Positions 1 through 4,506 of a stretch of DNA of 5,471 nucleotides are shown here, piece after piece. A program made the position numbers and the translations under genes. The DNA is taken from contig JAUWWH010000084.1 of the NCBI GenBank assembly GCA_030617005.1, forward strand, positions 1-5,471, read 5' to 3'. Within the stretch, counting starts at the first letter, position 1; every line of letters starts with the position of its first letter. This DNA is from Candidatus Bathyarchaeota archaeon. GTDB taxonomy: Archaea; Thermoproteota; Bathyarchaeia; RBG-16-48-13; GCA-020355125. Below the pieces are notes generated by a model. It saw only the letters and a list, made by a program, of their open reading frames with translations, was not told the DNA's origin and made no database searches.

Positions 1-330
1 AAAACTTTATTTATATTTAAAGTAAAAGAAAGAATGTATAAAATCAGGAAAAACCCATTAATCCATCTTTGTCATAGATTTTTTTCAAGAGCTCTCGAAT
101 GTAACCTGAATAGGGTCTAACTTGAATCAAGAATGTTTGTTATGAATTCTTTTATATAACTAGTGTTAATCGGTTATAGCTGTTTTTACTGATGAAATAT
201 TAGTAAAGAATTCAGAATTACCCTCCAATTGAGATCAGAGATGTCCTAAGGGTAATAGAAGGCAGTAACCTTCTCTTCTTAACAATAGAAAGTATGTAAT
301 GAACGATGAGATGTGTAAGAAGAAGTCGGG
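1..330. other. AT-rich stretch without a convincing gene
   Basis: This left edge has frequent stops in all six frames. The only protein-like piece is a 28-codon minus-strand frame at 44-130, listed separately. I see no tRNA, no repeat array and no strong hairpin followed by a T-tract. The DUF2061 gene on the minus strand ends at its right border, so part of this stretch is the 3' flank of that gene. It may also hold the remains of a decayed gene, but the reading frames here are too broken to name one. Confidence 0.5.
44..130 (-). other. Short protein-like fragment, possible gene remnant
   Basis: From a TTG at 130-128 the minus strand reads 28 codons to a TGA at 46-44, containing RPYSGYIRELLKKIYDKDG. 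The composition (amphipathic, K/E/L/Y mix) is more protein-like than the neighbouring frames. An in-frame TAA lies a few codons upstream of the TTG, and no clear promoter or ribosome binding site precedes it. It could be the tail of a decayed gene or chance. I do not recognise a family. Confidence 0.2.
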
Positions 331-561
331 TTAGCTATCTGTAATTAGAGGGACACTAGCTAATTTACGAAAATACATTTCGTTCCATGCTTTTTCATGA
401 AGAAAATAAAATATCATTTTTAGGGAAACGTCTCCTATTCCAATACTCGTCATTAAATCTAATCGACCCGTTAAAGAATAAGCTAAAAACATGGTGGTCG
501 ATGTCGCAATTATTCTCCAACTTATAGCCTTCAACACGCTTTTTTTATCATTTTGGTTCAT
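331..561 (-). CDS. DUF2061 small membrane protein
   Basis: This 76-residue protein matches what I know of DUF2061, a family of roughly 70-residue membrane proteins of unknown function in archaea and bacteria. The hallmark is visible: a K-A-I-S-W-R-I-I segment at residues 11-18 leads into a first membrane helix (about 16-31). A short T-G-R-L turn follows, then a second hydrophobic segment (about 36-53) that ends in the family-typical F-L-H-E-K-A-W-N (residues 53-60). The length is normal for the family and the protein looks intact. Start is ATG at 561, stop is TAA at 331. No Shine-Dalgarno is visible, but a TATA-like box lies about 30-40 nt upstream, which fits a very short leader. It is a single-gene unit with no obvious partner. 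The family call is confident; no biochemical role can be assigned. Confidence 0.85.
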   Translation of the reverse strand: MNQNDKKSVLKAISWRIIATSTTMFLAYSLTGRLDLMTSIGIGDVSLKMIFYFLHEKAWNEMYFRKLASVPLITDS

Positions 562-590
562 AATACCACATTACGAAAGTGATTCAATAG

Positions 591-600
591 TATAATATAT
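591..600 (-). promoter_or_regulatory. Probable TATA box for the DUF2061 gene
   Basis: Read on the minus strand this is ATATATTATA, 30-39 nt before the ATG at 561. An archaeal start site about 25 nt downstream of the box would give a leader of around 10 nt, consistent with the missing Shine-Dalgarno. The assignment rests on position and composition only. Confidence 0.45.
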
Positions 601-694
601 CCGCAAAGACGTATAATAACCCAAATCTAACAACGGTTTCAATTCGATTGTACATCACTAAATAAACACAAGTATACAAGAGGATACATTGTTT

Positions 695-773
695 TTTCCT
701 TGCTAAAAATATGATAATGTTTAACAACTAGCTCAAACAAATATTGAATACCAATTGCTTTAAAGCAAGGAAA
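695..773. repeat. Inverted repeat, 10-bp arms
   Basis: The left arm TTTCCTTGCT (695-704) is the exact reverse complement of AGCAAGGAAA (764-773), with 59 nt between them. The right arm overlaps the palindrome at 755-768, so two alternative pairings share the same bases. This could be a pair of binding sites for a dimeric regulator or a hairpin in a transcript. No T-tract follows, so it is not a typical terminator. Confidence 0.4.
755..768. repeat. Perfect 14-bp palindrome
   Basis: TTGCTTTAAAGCAA reads identically on both strands. It lies about 155-180 nt from both flanking starts, far for a classical archaeal operator. It shares the TTGCT/AGCAA core with the distal arm at 695-704. The palindrome is directly visible; function is inference. 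Confidence 0.4.
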
Positions 774-880
774 CAATTATAAAAATAACTCGAGAAATAA
801 CTCTTAACTTAGTTATCGTAAACTTTCTTCAATCTTTCTGGATGTAATATGTACAAAAGAAATTATTTGTGTTAATGACC

Positions 881-888
881 TTATTTAT
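881..888 (+). promoter_or_regulatory. Candidate TATA box of the nuclease-like gene
   Basis: TTATTTAT lies 24-31 nt upstream of the ATG at 912-914, the ideal spacing for a leaderless archaeal message starting at that ATG. That ATG is in a different frame from the long ORF, and joins it only if the A8 tract at 939-946 is one base shorter. A second AT-rich segment (TTTATCTA, 898-905) could serve the TTG at 934 instead. Confidence 0.4.
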
Positions 889-933
889 CAAAACGCATTT
901 ATCTATTGATTATGAGCTTCATAAAACAATTCG

Positions 934-1449
934 TTGGTAAAAAAAATCGATACAGAAGCTTTTAAGGAGTTCCTCAAAAGAAGAATTAGGAAGCAATTGA
1001 AAATGAAAGAAAACGTAGTGATAAGACATCTTGAAAATTATTTTCGGAAAAAGGGATTTGAACTCCACAGAAGTTGGATACTAGATAAAAAGGGAGAGAT
1101 CCGTAGAGCAACCCGAGGGGTGGGAACCGATTTAATTGCTAAACGTTCAGAGGAATTATGGTTAGTAGAAGCAAAAGGAGAACGAAAAAGAAAAGCAAGT
1201 TATTATGTTTCAATTGATGTCGCATTCGGTCAACTAATGTCCAGAATAAAAATTTTTGATCATGATGAAAATATACATTATGCGATTTCAATTCCATATC
1301 CTCTAGGATATTACGAAGCTCCTTTGAGGAGATTTGCCGAATCACAAGCTATGTCCATACTAAAAATACACCTTTTTCTCGTTCATGAAAATGGAGAAGT
1401 AAACTATAAAAACCCAAATCAATTCATTGCTTTCTTAAAACAATTATAA
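934..1449 (+). CDS. PD-(D/E)XK nuclease-like protein
   Basis: The 171-residue product carries the signature of the PD-(D/E)XK restriction-endonuclease fold. An early helix contains a Glu (E34). G-T-D at 64-66 supplies the first metal-binding Asp (D66). A beta strand then ends in V-E-A-K (E79, K81), followed by a helix with A-F-G-Q-L (Q100), a placement common in this superfamily. These residues suggest Mg-dependent DNA or RNA cleavage. The N-terminal 30 residues are strongly basic and probably contact nucleic acid. No methylase, helicase or toxin partner lies beside it, so it is an orphan of unknown target. The called start is TTG, without Shine-Dalgarno; an in-frame TAA at 922-924 rules out an earlier start in this frame. 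Removing one A from the A8 tract at 939-946 would instead join the ORF to an ATG at 912, beginning M-S-F-I-K-Q-F-V-G-K-K. A shorter start at M24 would also keep the catalytic core. Fold call fairly firm; function open. Confidence 0.7.
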   Translation: MVKKIDTEAFKEFLKRRIRKQLKMKENVVIRHLENYFRKKGFELHRSWILDKKGEIRRATRGVGTDLIAKRSEELWLVEAKGERKRKASYYVSIDVAFGQLMSRIKIFDHDENIHYAISIPYPLGYYEAPLRRFAESQAMSILKIHLFLVHENGEVNYKNPNQFIAFLKQL

Positions 1450-1691
1450 TTTGCCGATTAAATCCCCATAAGCTAAAGTATGAGTGTTTAAGCAGTAACA
1501 AAAGTAATTCAATAATATTTGAACGACTTCGTAATAGTTAGTATAAACTAACGATTGATTACTAGCAGTAGATAGCTGGGTCGTGGAAAAAAGCTAGCAA
1601 TAATTTCTAAAAGTCTAAAAAACGATGTTACGATAAGGCTTTGAGTGTAGCTTTATCCATTTATTTTCTTCAATCTCATATGAGTTTTATA
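1450..1691. other. Intergenic spacer with hairpin
   Basis: This 242-nt spacer follows the nuclease-like gene. The minus strand here has a frame open except for two TAG codons (1686-1444), but it has no start codon and an unremarkable composition, so I do not call it. A hairpin lies at 1537-1552 and TATA-like sequence at about 1652-1667 (TTTATCCATTTATTTT), which would suit the small interrupted ORF beginning at 1692. Confidence 0.5.
1537..1552. repeat. Hairpin GTTAGT-ATAA-ACTAAC
   Basis: A 6-bp perfect stem closes a 4-nt loop. Outer segments GTAAT (1531-1535) and ATTAC (1558-1562) could extend it with an asymmetric bulge. It lies about 90 nt after the nuclease stop and is not followed by a clean T-tract. 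It might mark transcript end or processing; evidence is structural only. Confidence 0.3.
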
Positions 1692-1853
1692 ATGTGGTTC
1701 TTTGGTAAGAATGAATCCAATTAAGAAGATGTAAAAGAGTTACTTAACAGAAAGGTTGAGGAAGGAATTCAATTTTTTGACATAATTTATGTGTTGACTA
1801 TACAGTTTTTATTGTGGGGTTTTTGGTTCCTTAATGAACTTCGCAGTCAATAA
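1692..1853 (+). pseudogene. Possible small membrane protein gene, interrupted by TAA
   Basis: From ATG 1692 the frame reads MWFFGKNESN, meets TAA at 1722-1724, then continues open for 42 codons to TAA 1851-1853. The second part is protein-like: an amphipathic charged helix (EDVKELLNRKVEEGIQFFD) followed by a hydrophobic segment (IIYVLTIQFLLWGFWFL) that would make one membrane helix. No start codon lies early in the second part, so without repair or readthrough the helix is not made. A TATA-like stretch lies 25-40 nt before the ATG. Its last 45 nt are antisense, codon for codon, to the tail of the transporter frame beyond that gene's TAG, so some of its hydrophobicity may be a mirror of K/E/P codons. 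I do not recognise a family. It could be a decayed small gene, a sequencing error, or chance. Confidence 0.35.
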
Positions 1854-1889
1854 TACACAAATGATCAGACCAGCTGTCAGTATGTACTA
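1809..1889 (-). other. In-frame continuation of the transporter beyond TAG (TM12)
   Basis: Directly after the TAG at 1889-1887 the same minus-strand frame stays open for 25 codons to TAA at 1811-1809. It encodes a hydrophobic run (YILTAGLIICVLLTA) and a charged end (KFIKEPKTPQ). This is what an MFS carrier should have here: the last membrane helix followed by a cytosolic K-E-P tail. Including it gives about 423 codons with 12 helices; the TAG leaves 11. The reading is clear from the sequence. Whether the codon is a mutation, an error, or is read through is not decided. Confidence 0.75.
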
Positions 1890-3080
1890 GGGGTATTTCG
1901 GGTTTAAATAATAGATGAAGCCTCCGCTGAGTGAACCTACTGTAGCAGGTATGAACAGCAGCAATGTTCCCATGGGCAATCCCCCTGTGGTGACCGCCAC
2001 GCCTTGTCCCAGAATGGATAATACTCGACCTCGTCTCTCAGTCGGAATGTAGTTGGCCATTAACGTGGAGTAGGCTGGCCAAGTTACTGTGTTATAAATG
2101 GCTAGAAGCAGCAAAACGATGAGTAGATGAGTAAAGGACTCGCAGAAGATAAATAAGCCAGCTGCGATAGGTGCGAGCGGGGTGGTGGATAGAATCATCT
2201 TTCGGGGTCCATAACGGTCTATCAAGTACCCCATTGGAATGGATATTGCTATGCGAAAAGCTCCCACCAAAAGCATTAGAGTGCCCCATTCTGATGCTCT
2301 GAGTCCAATTATCTGATTTGCGTAGACGACCCAGAAGGGAGCAGCTATACTCACGAGTAATGTCGTTACAACCTCGATGACTGCAACTGAACGCAGTGTG
2401 CTGGGAAGCCACTTTAATGTCTCCCAGACGCTCCTATACGACTCTTTCAACAAAAGTGGCAGATTATCTATTGAAATGTCTGATATATCACTACTCAAGG
2501 TTTCTTTGAGGAATTTAGTACGCACAATCGCCACAACTATTCCAAGGACAAAGCTTATGCTGTATGAGATTCGCATTGCGGGGAGTATTTCTCCGCCGTA
2601 TACATTATCGATTAGATGACCCCCAACATATGGCATGATGATTCCAACAGCCCCAGGAATAGCCATGGTGGTTGCGAATCCGATTCCTCGCTGTCCAGGA
2701 GGAAGACTATCAGCCATTATGGCATTCATAGCTGGCACATAGAATGTGACAAGGCCCTGGATGAATTGTCCAAGCGCTAATACCTCCCATCTCCATGCGA
2801 CTGCGGAGAATAGTATTGAAAAGGCATACAAGAATGTAGATAAACCTACTAGCCTAACTCTCCCCCTTCGATCTGCCACGTATCCTCCAACTGGATAAAG
2901 AATTAGTCCAGCCATACCACCGATCGCTGTGATAAGTCCAATCTCTGTAGCTGATCCACCTAATGCGAGAACGAAGAGTGAGAAGTAAGGCCACGCAATC
3001 GATTGTGATATACTCCAAACTGTGCGACATACTGTTAGCACCAGAATGTTTCCTTTCATGAAGCTGAAGTCGAATTTCAC
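1887..3080 (-). CDS. Major facilitator superfamily transporter, TAG before last helix
   Basis: This is an MFS secondary transporter in the cytoplasmic membrane, probably of the drug/multidrug-exporter-like type, substrate unknown. The first half shows motif A, G-G-Y-V-A-D-R-R-G-R at residues 65-74, in the loop between helices 2 and 3. The second half repeats it as G-Y-L-I-D-R-Y-G-P-R-K (284-294). Hydrophobic helices run at about 11-39, 44-69, 75-96, 100-124, 134-156, 167-187, 230-256, 263-288, 294-313, 317-343 and 352-391, with a charged central loop at about 190-228. That makes 11 helices; the twelfth is encoded beyond the TAG stop at 1887-1889 (see the separate entry). Start is GTG at 3080, chosen because AGGAG lies 12 nt upstream; an ATG at residue 8 is the alternative but lacks a Shine-Dalgarno. 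Base composition looks more GC-rich than the nuclease gene and spacers. Tandem direct repeats lie just upstream of its TATA-like box. MFS call firm; intactness doubtful. Confidence 0.85.
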   Translation of the reverse strand: MKFDFSFMKGNILVLTVCRTVWSISQSIAWPYFSLFVLALGGSATEIGLITAIGGMAGLILYPVGGYVADRRGRVRLVGLSTFLYAFSILFSAVAWRWEVLALGQFIQGLVTFYVPAMNAIMADSLPPGQRGIGFATTMAIPGAVGIIMPYVGGHLIDNVYGGEILPAMRISYSISFVLGIVVAIVRTKFLKETLSSDISDISIDNLPLLLKESYRSVWETLKWLPSTLRSVAVIEVVTTLLVSIAAPFWVVYANQIIGLRASEWGTLMLLVGAFRIAISIPMGYLIDRYGPRKMILSTTPLAPIAAGLFIFCESFTHLLIVLLLLAIYNTVTWPAYSTLMANYIPTERRGRVLSILGQGVAVTTGGLPMGTLLLFIPATVGSLSGGFIYYLNPKYP

Positions 3081-3090
3081 CTGACGTATT

Positions 3091-3097
3091 CTCTCCT
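3091..3097 (-). promoter_or_regulatory. Ribosome binding site of the MFS gene
   Basis: On the minus strand AGGAGAG lies 10-12 nt before the GTG at 3080. It is the clearest Shine-Dalgarno in the window and supports GTG 3080 over the ATG seven codons later. The spacing is a little long. Confidence 0.5.
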
Positions 3098-3142
3098 GTT
3101 TTTAAGGCAAGAAACATTGCATCGTTCTTTACTTAAACATTT

Positions 3143-3152
3143 GTTTTAAATT
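3143..3152 (-). promoter_or_regulatory. Probable TATA box of the MFS gene
   Basis: The minus strand reads AATTTAAAAC here. A start site about 25-27 nt downstream would fall near 3121 and give a leader of about 40 nt, long enough to hold the AGGAG site. A weaker alternative (TTTAAGTAA) lies at about 3130-3138. Confidence 0.4.
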
Positions 3153-3157
3153 AGCTA

Positions 3158-3180
3158 TGCGGTCAATTTGTGCAGTCAAT
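3158..3180. repeat. Tandem direct repeat upstream of the MFS promoter
   Basis: TGCGGTCAAT (3158-3167) and TGCAGTCAAT (3171-3180) differ at one base and repeat with a 13-bp period. On the transporter strand they lie immediately upstream of the TATA-like box, where archaeal activators or other regulators often bind. A third match, GCAGTCAATA, occurs at 1843-1852 at the other end of the transporter gene. Likely regulatory, but unproven. Confidence 0.4.
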
Positions 3181-3292
3181 ACACGCGTTATCAGTCTTCC
3201 AAAGTTTACAAATAATAATTAACAAAAGGATATCTACTAGCTTAGCTAAACCAGAAATAAATGGGCAGTCCAATAAAAACAGTAATCACTCA

Positions 3293-3430
3293 TCAAGCCC
3301 TAATTATCTCTATCGTCTCTTCACAATATTAATAGACGTATTCTAGGCTGAGGTCTCTTCTTCTACTTGCACGTATGGTTGACATTACGCTTCGATCAGC
3401 TATCTCCTTCCATTCATCCTTATTGACCAT
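3293..3430 (-). pseudogene. Small ORF interrupted by an in-frame TAA
   Basis: On the minus strand ATG 3430 opens a frame of 33 residues, beginning MVNKDEWKEIADRS and continuing through an arginine-rich amphipathic segment (RASRRRDLSLEYVY) to TAA at 3331-3329. The frame then stays open for 11 more codons (YCEETIEIIRA) to TGA at 3295-3293. Both parts read like one small soluble helical protein of about 45 residues, with the TAA replacing one codon. GGTGA lies directly before the ATG, too close for a normal Shine-Dalgarno. It starts 53 nt from, and points away from, the methyltransferase gene, and lies upstream of the MFS gene on the same strand. It may be a functional 33-residue protein, a broken gene, or chance. 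Family not recognised. Confidence 0.35.
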
Positions 3431-3434
3431 TCAC

Positions 3435-3444
3435 CTTTAATAAT
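3435..3444 (+). promoter_or_regulatory. Candidate TATA box of the methyltransferase gene
   Basis: CTTTAATAAT lies 39-48 nt before the GTG at 3483. A transcript starting about 25-27 nt downstream would have a leader near 15-20 nt. The box sits next to the divergent start of the small ORF at 3430, so the 52-nt gap may work as a shared control region. Confidence 0.3.
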
Positions 3445-3482
3445 CCTCGATAGCTAGCTTAACTCGCTATTAACGATTATTA

Positions 3483-4247
3483 GTGGTGAAATTTGCTTTG
3501 GATACGTGGAAGTTCCATGATATTCGTCATAAAAATCATCTATTATGTAATCCGATGAGTGAAAAAAAGTTTGAGAAACTCTGCAACTTTTTCAGACTAA
3601 AACGCAGTGCACGTGTCGTAGATATAGCCTGTGGCAAGGGAGAATTTCTAGTCAGATTGGCTGAATTATATGATGTAGTCGGTGTAGGTGTGGATATTTC
3701 ACCCTATTGCATCAAAGATTGCTTAGAGAAAAAAAGAAAGCGTATACCATCATCTGCTCTTACATTTATTGAAATGGATGGAAAAAAGTACAAACCTGAA
3801 GCCTATGAGTTCTACGATTTAGCCTTGTGCATAGGTGCAAGTTGGGTCTACGGCGGTCATCGAGGTACACTACAAACTTTAAAGAAGATGACGAAGCCAG
3901 GTGGATTAATCGCTGTTGGAGAGCCCTTTTGGCTTCAAGAGCCAAGCGAAGGCTATTTAAAAGTAGAAGGAATGCGGAAAGAGGAATTCGGCACCCATTA
4001 TGACAATGTAAAAGTGGGAGAAGAAGAAGGACTGACCTGCATTTACACACTTGTAAGTAACCATGACGACTGGGATCACTATGAAACCTATCAAATATGG
4101 GCTGTGGATGACTATATCCAGGGTAATCCCGATGATCCAGATAATCAAGAGCTATTAACAAGAACAAAACGAATTAAGGAAACATATTTTCTATGGGGAA
4201 GAGAAACACTAGGTTGGGCTATATACATTTTCAGAAAACCTAGATGA
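3483..4247 (+). CDS. Class I SAM-dependent methyltransferase, substrate unknown
   Basis: This 254-residue protein has the Rossmann-type methyltransferase core. Motif I, V-V-D-I-A-C-G-K-G-E, lies at residues 45-54 and binds S-adenosylmethionine. The acidic residue ending strand 2 is D71 (V-G-V-D-I-S), which holds the ribose. The motif IV region is Y-D-L-A-L-C-I-G-A at 111-119, and K-P-G-G-L-I-A-V-G-E-P at 138-148 forms the late core strand. The N-terminal segment R-H-K-N-H-L-L-C-N-P-M-S (15-26) and the C-terminal W-G-R-E-T-L-G-W (238-245) resemble a group of prokaryotic methyltransferases of unassigned substrate. Because the N-terminal segment belongs to that group, the GTG at 3483 (or the GTG one codon later) is preferred over the ATG at residue 25. 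No Shine-Dalgarno is visible. An in-frame TAA at 3471-3473 blocks any earlier start. Stop is TGA. The gene looks intact and single; no neighbour reveals its substrate. UbiE-like small-molecule methylation is a possibility only. Confidence 0.85.
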   Translation: MVKFALDTWKFHDIRHKNHLLCNPMSEKKFEKLCNFFRLKRSARVVDIACGKGEFLVRLAELYDVVGVGVDISPYCIKDCLEKKRKRIPSSALTFIEMDGKKYKPEAYEFYDLALCIGASWVYGGHRGTLQTLKKMTKPGGLIAVGEPFWLQEPSEGYLKVEGMRKEEFGTHYDNVKVGEEEGLTCIYTLVSNHDDWDHYETYQIWAVDDYIQGNPDDPDNQELLTRTKRIKETYFLWGRETLGWAIYIFRKPR

Positions 4248-4258
4248 CGTATGCAGTT

Positions 4259-4333
4259 TTGTGGCTGTTTAAGAAACCGTGTGCGTGAGCCAAAACCTTA
4301 AGTTAGTAGCCACAATTTTCTCTGTATTTTTTT
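4259..4333 (+). terminator. Possible terminator or structured RNA after the methyltransferase
   Basis: TTGTGGCT (4259-4266) pairs exactly with AGCCACAA (4308-4315), and a T-rich run (TTTTCTCTGTATTTTTTT) follows. The 41-nt loop contains a small inner hairpin, GTTT-AAG-AAAC (4267-4277). It begins about a dozen bases after the methyltransferase stop. Archaeal termination often needs only the T-run; the long loop is unusual for an intrinsic terminator, so a structured 3' end or small RNA is an alternative. Confidence 0.35.
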
Positions 4334-4364
4334 AGACATCCAGTTTTTTGGAATCCTATCATCC

Positions 4365-4380
4365 CTCCAATAATTTGGAG
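4365..4380. repeat. Hairpin CTCCAA-TAAT-TTGGAG
   Basis: A perfect 6-bp stem with a 4-nt loop lies 127 nt upstream of the rhodanese start. No T-run follows on the plus strand. It could be an operator-like site. A similar but shorter element, TTCCA-AATAA-TGGAA, lies downstream of the same gene at 4970-4984. Confidence 0.3.
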
Positions 4381-4450
4381 TTGATTCGCTTCTTTACTGC
4401 ACACGAGAGAATGAAAGAGAACAACGTGATATTTTAGTTAAGGAAATAAC

Positions 4451-4460
4451 TTTACATTTA
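4451..4460 (+). promoter_or_regulatory. Candidate TATA box of the rhodanese gene
   Basis: TTTACATTTA lies 47-56 nt upstream of the ATG at 4507 and would give a leader of roughly 25 nt. No Shine-Dalgarno precedes the ATG. Other AT-rich boxes are nearby, so the choice is weak. Confidence 0.25.
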
Positions 4461-4506
4461 CCCGTTTTTTAGTGTCTAGAAGTATTAAGTCATCACTAGT
4501 AAACTA

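Larger units (their letters stand above)
562..933. other. Divergent intergenic region
   Basis: This 372-nt spacer separates the minus-strand DUF2061 gene from the plus-strand nuclease-like gene. It has no ORF worth calling: the longest frames I followed on either strand stop within about 20-30 codons. What it does hold is TATA-like boxes at both ends and, in the middle, a 14-bp perfect palindrome whose right half also pairs with a distal arm. A regulator binding site or a structured transcript is possible. No tRNA-like fold was recognised. Confidence 0.6.

Noticed and set aside
299..352. Very short plus-strand frames near the DUF2061 stop
   Set aside because: About ten to twenty codons, with no signal or composition supporting translation.
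1139..1345. 68-residue minus-strand frame opposite the nuclease
   Set aside because: Its poly-Leu/Phe end mirrors the Lys-rich segment of the nuclease; it is a shadow.
1444..1686. Minus-strand frame of 81 codons, open except for two TAG codons (1617-1615, 1596-1594)
   Set aside because: It has no usable start codon, a composition typical of AT-rich noncoding DNA (N, T, Y, C-rich), and it needs two readthroughs. Tempting under a pyrrolysine reading, but not supportable.
2377..2619. 80-residue plus-strand frame opposite the transporter
   Set aside because: Antisense shadow of a clear MFS coding sequence; no promoter or family pattern.
2854..3117. 87-residue minus-strand frame overlapping the transporter start
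   Set aside because: Out-of-frame shadow; the MFS frame carries the helices and motif A.
3766..4167. 133-residue minus-strand frame opposite the methyltransferase
   Set aside because: Antisense shadow; the plus strand has all SAM-binding motifs in order.
4279..4449. Plus-strand frame from GTG 4279 with TAG at 4333 and 4435, ending at TAA 4447
   Set aside because: It runs through the probable terminator and T-run, needs two readthroughs, and shows no domain-like pattern.
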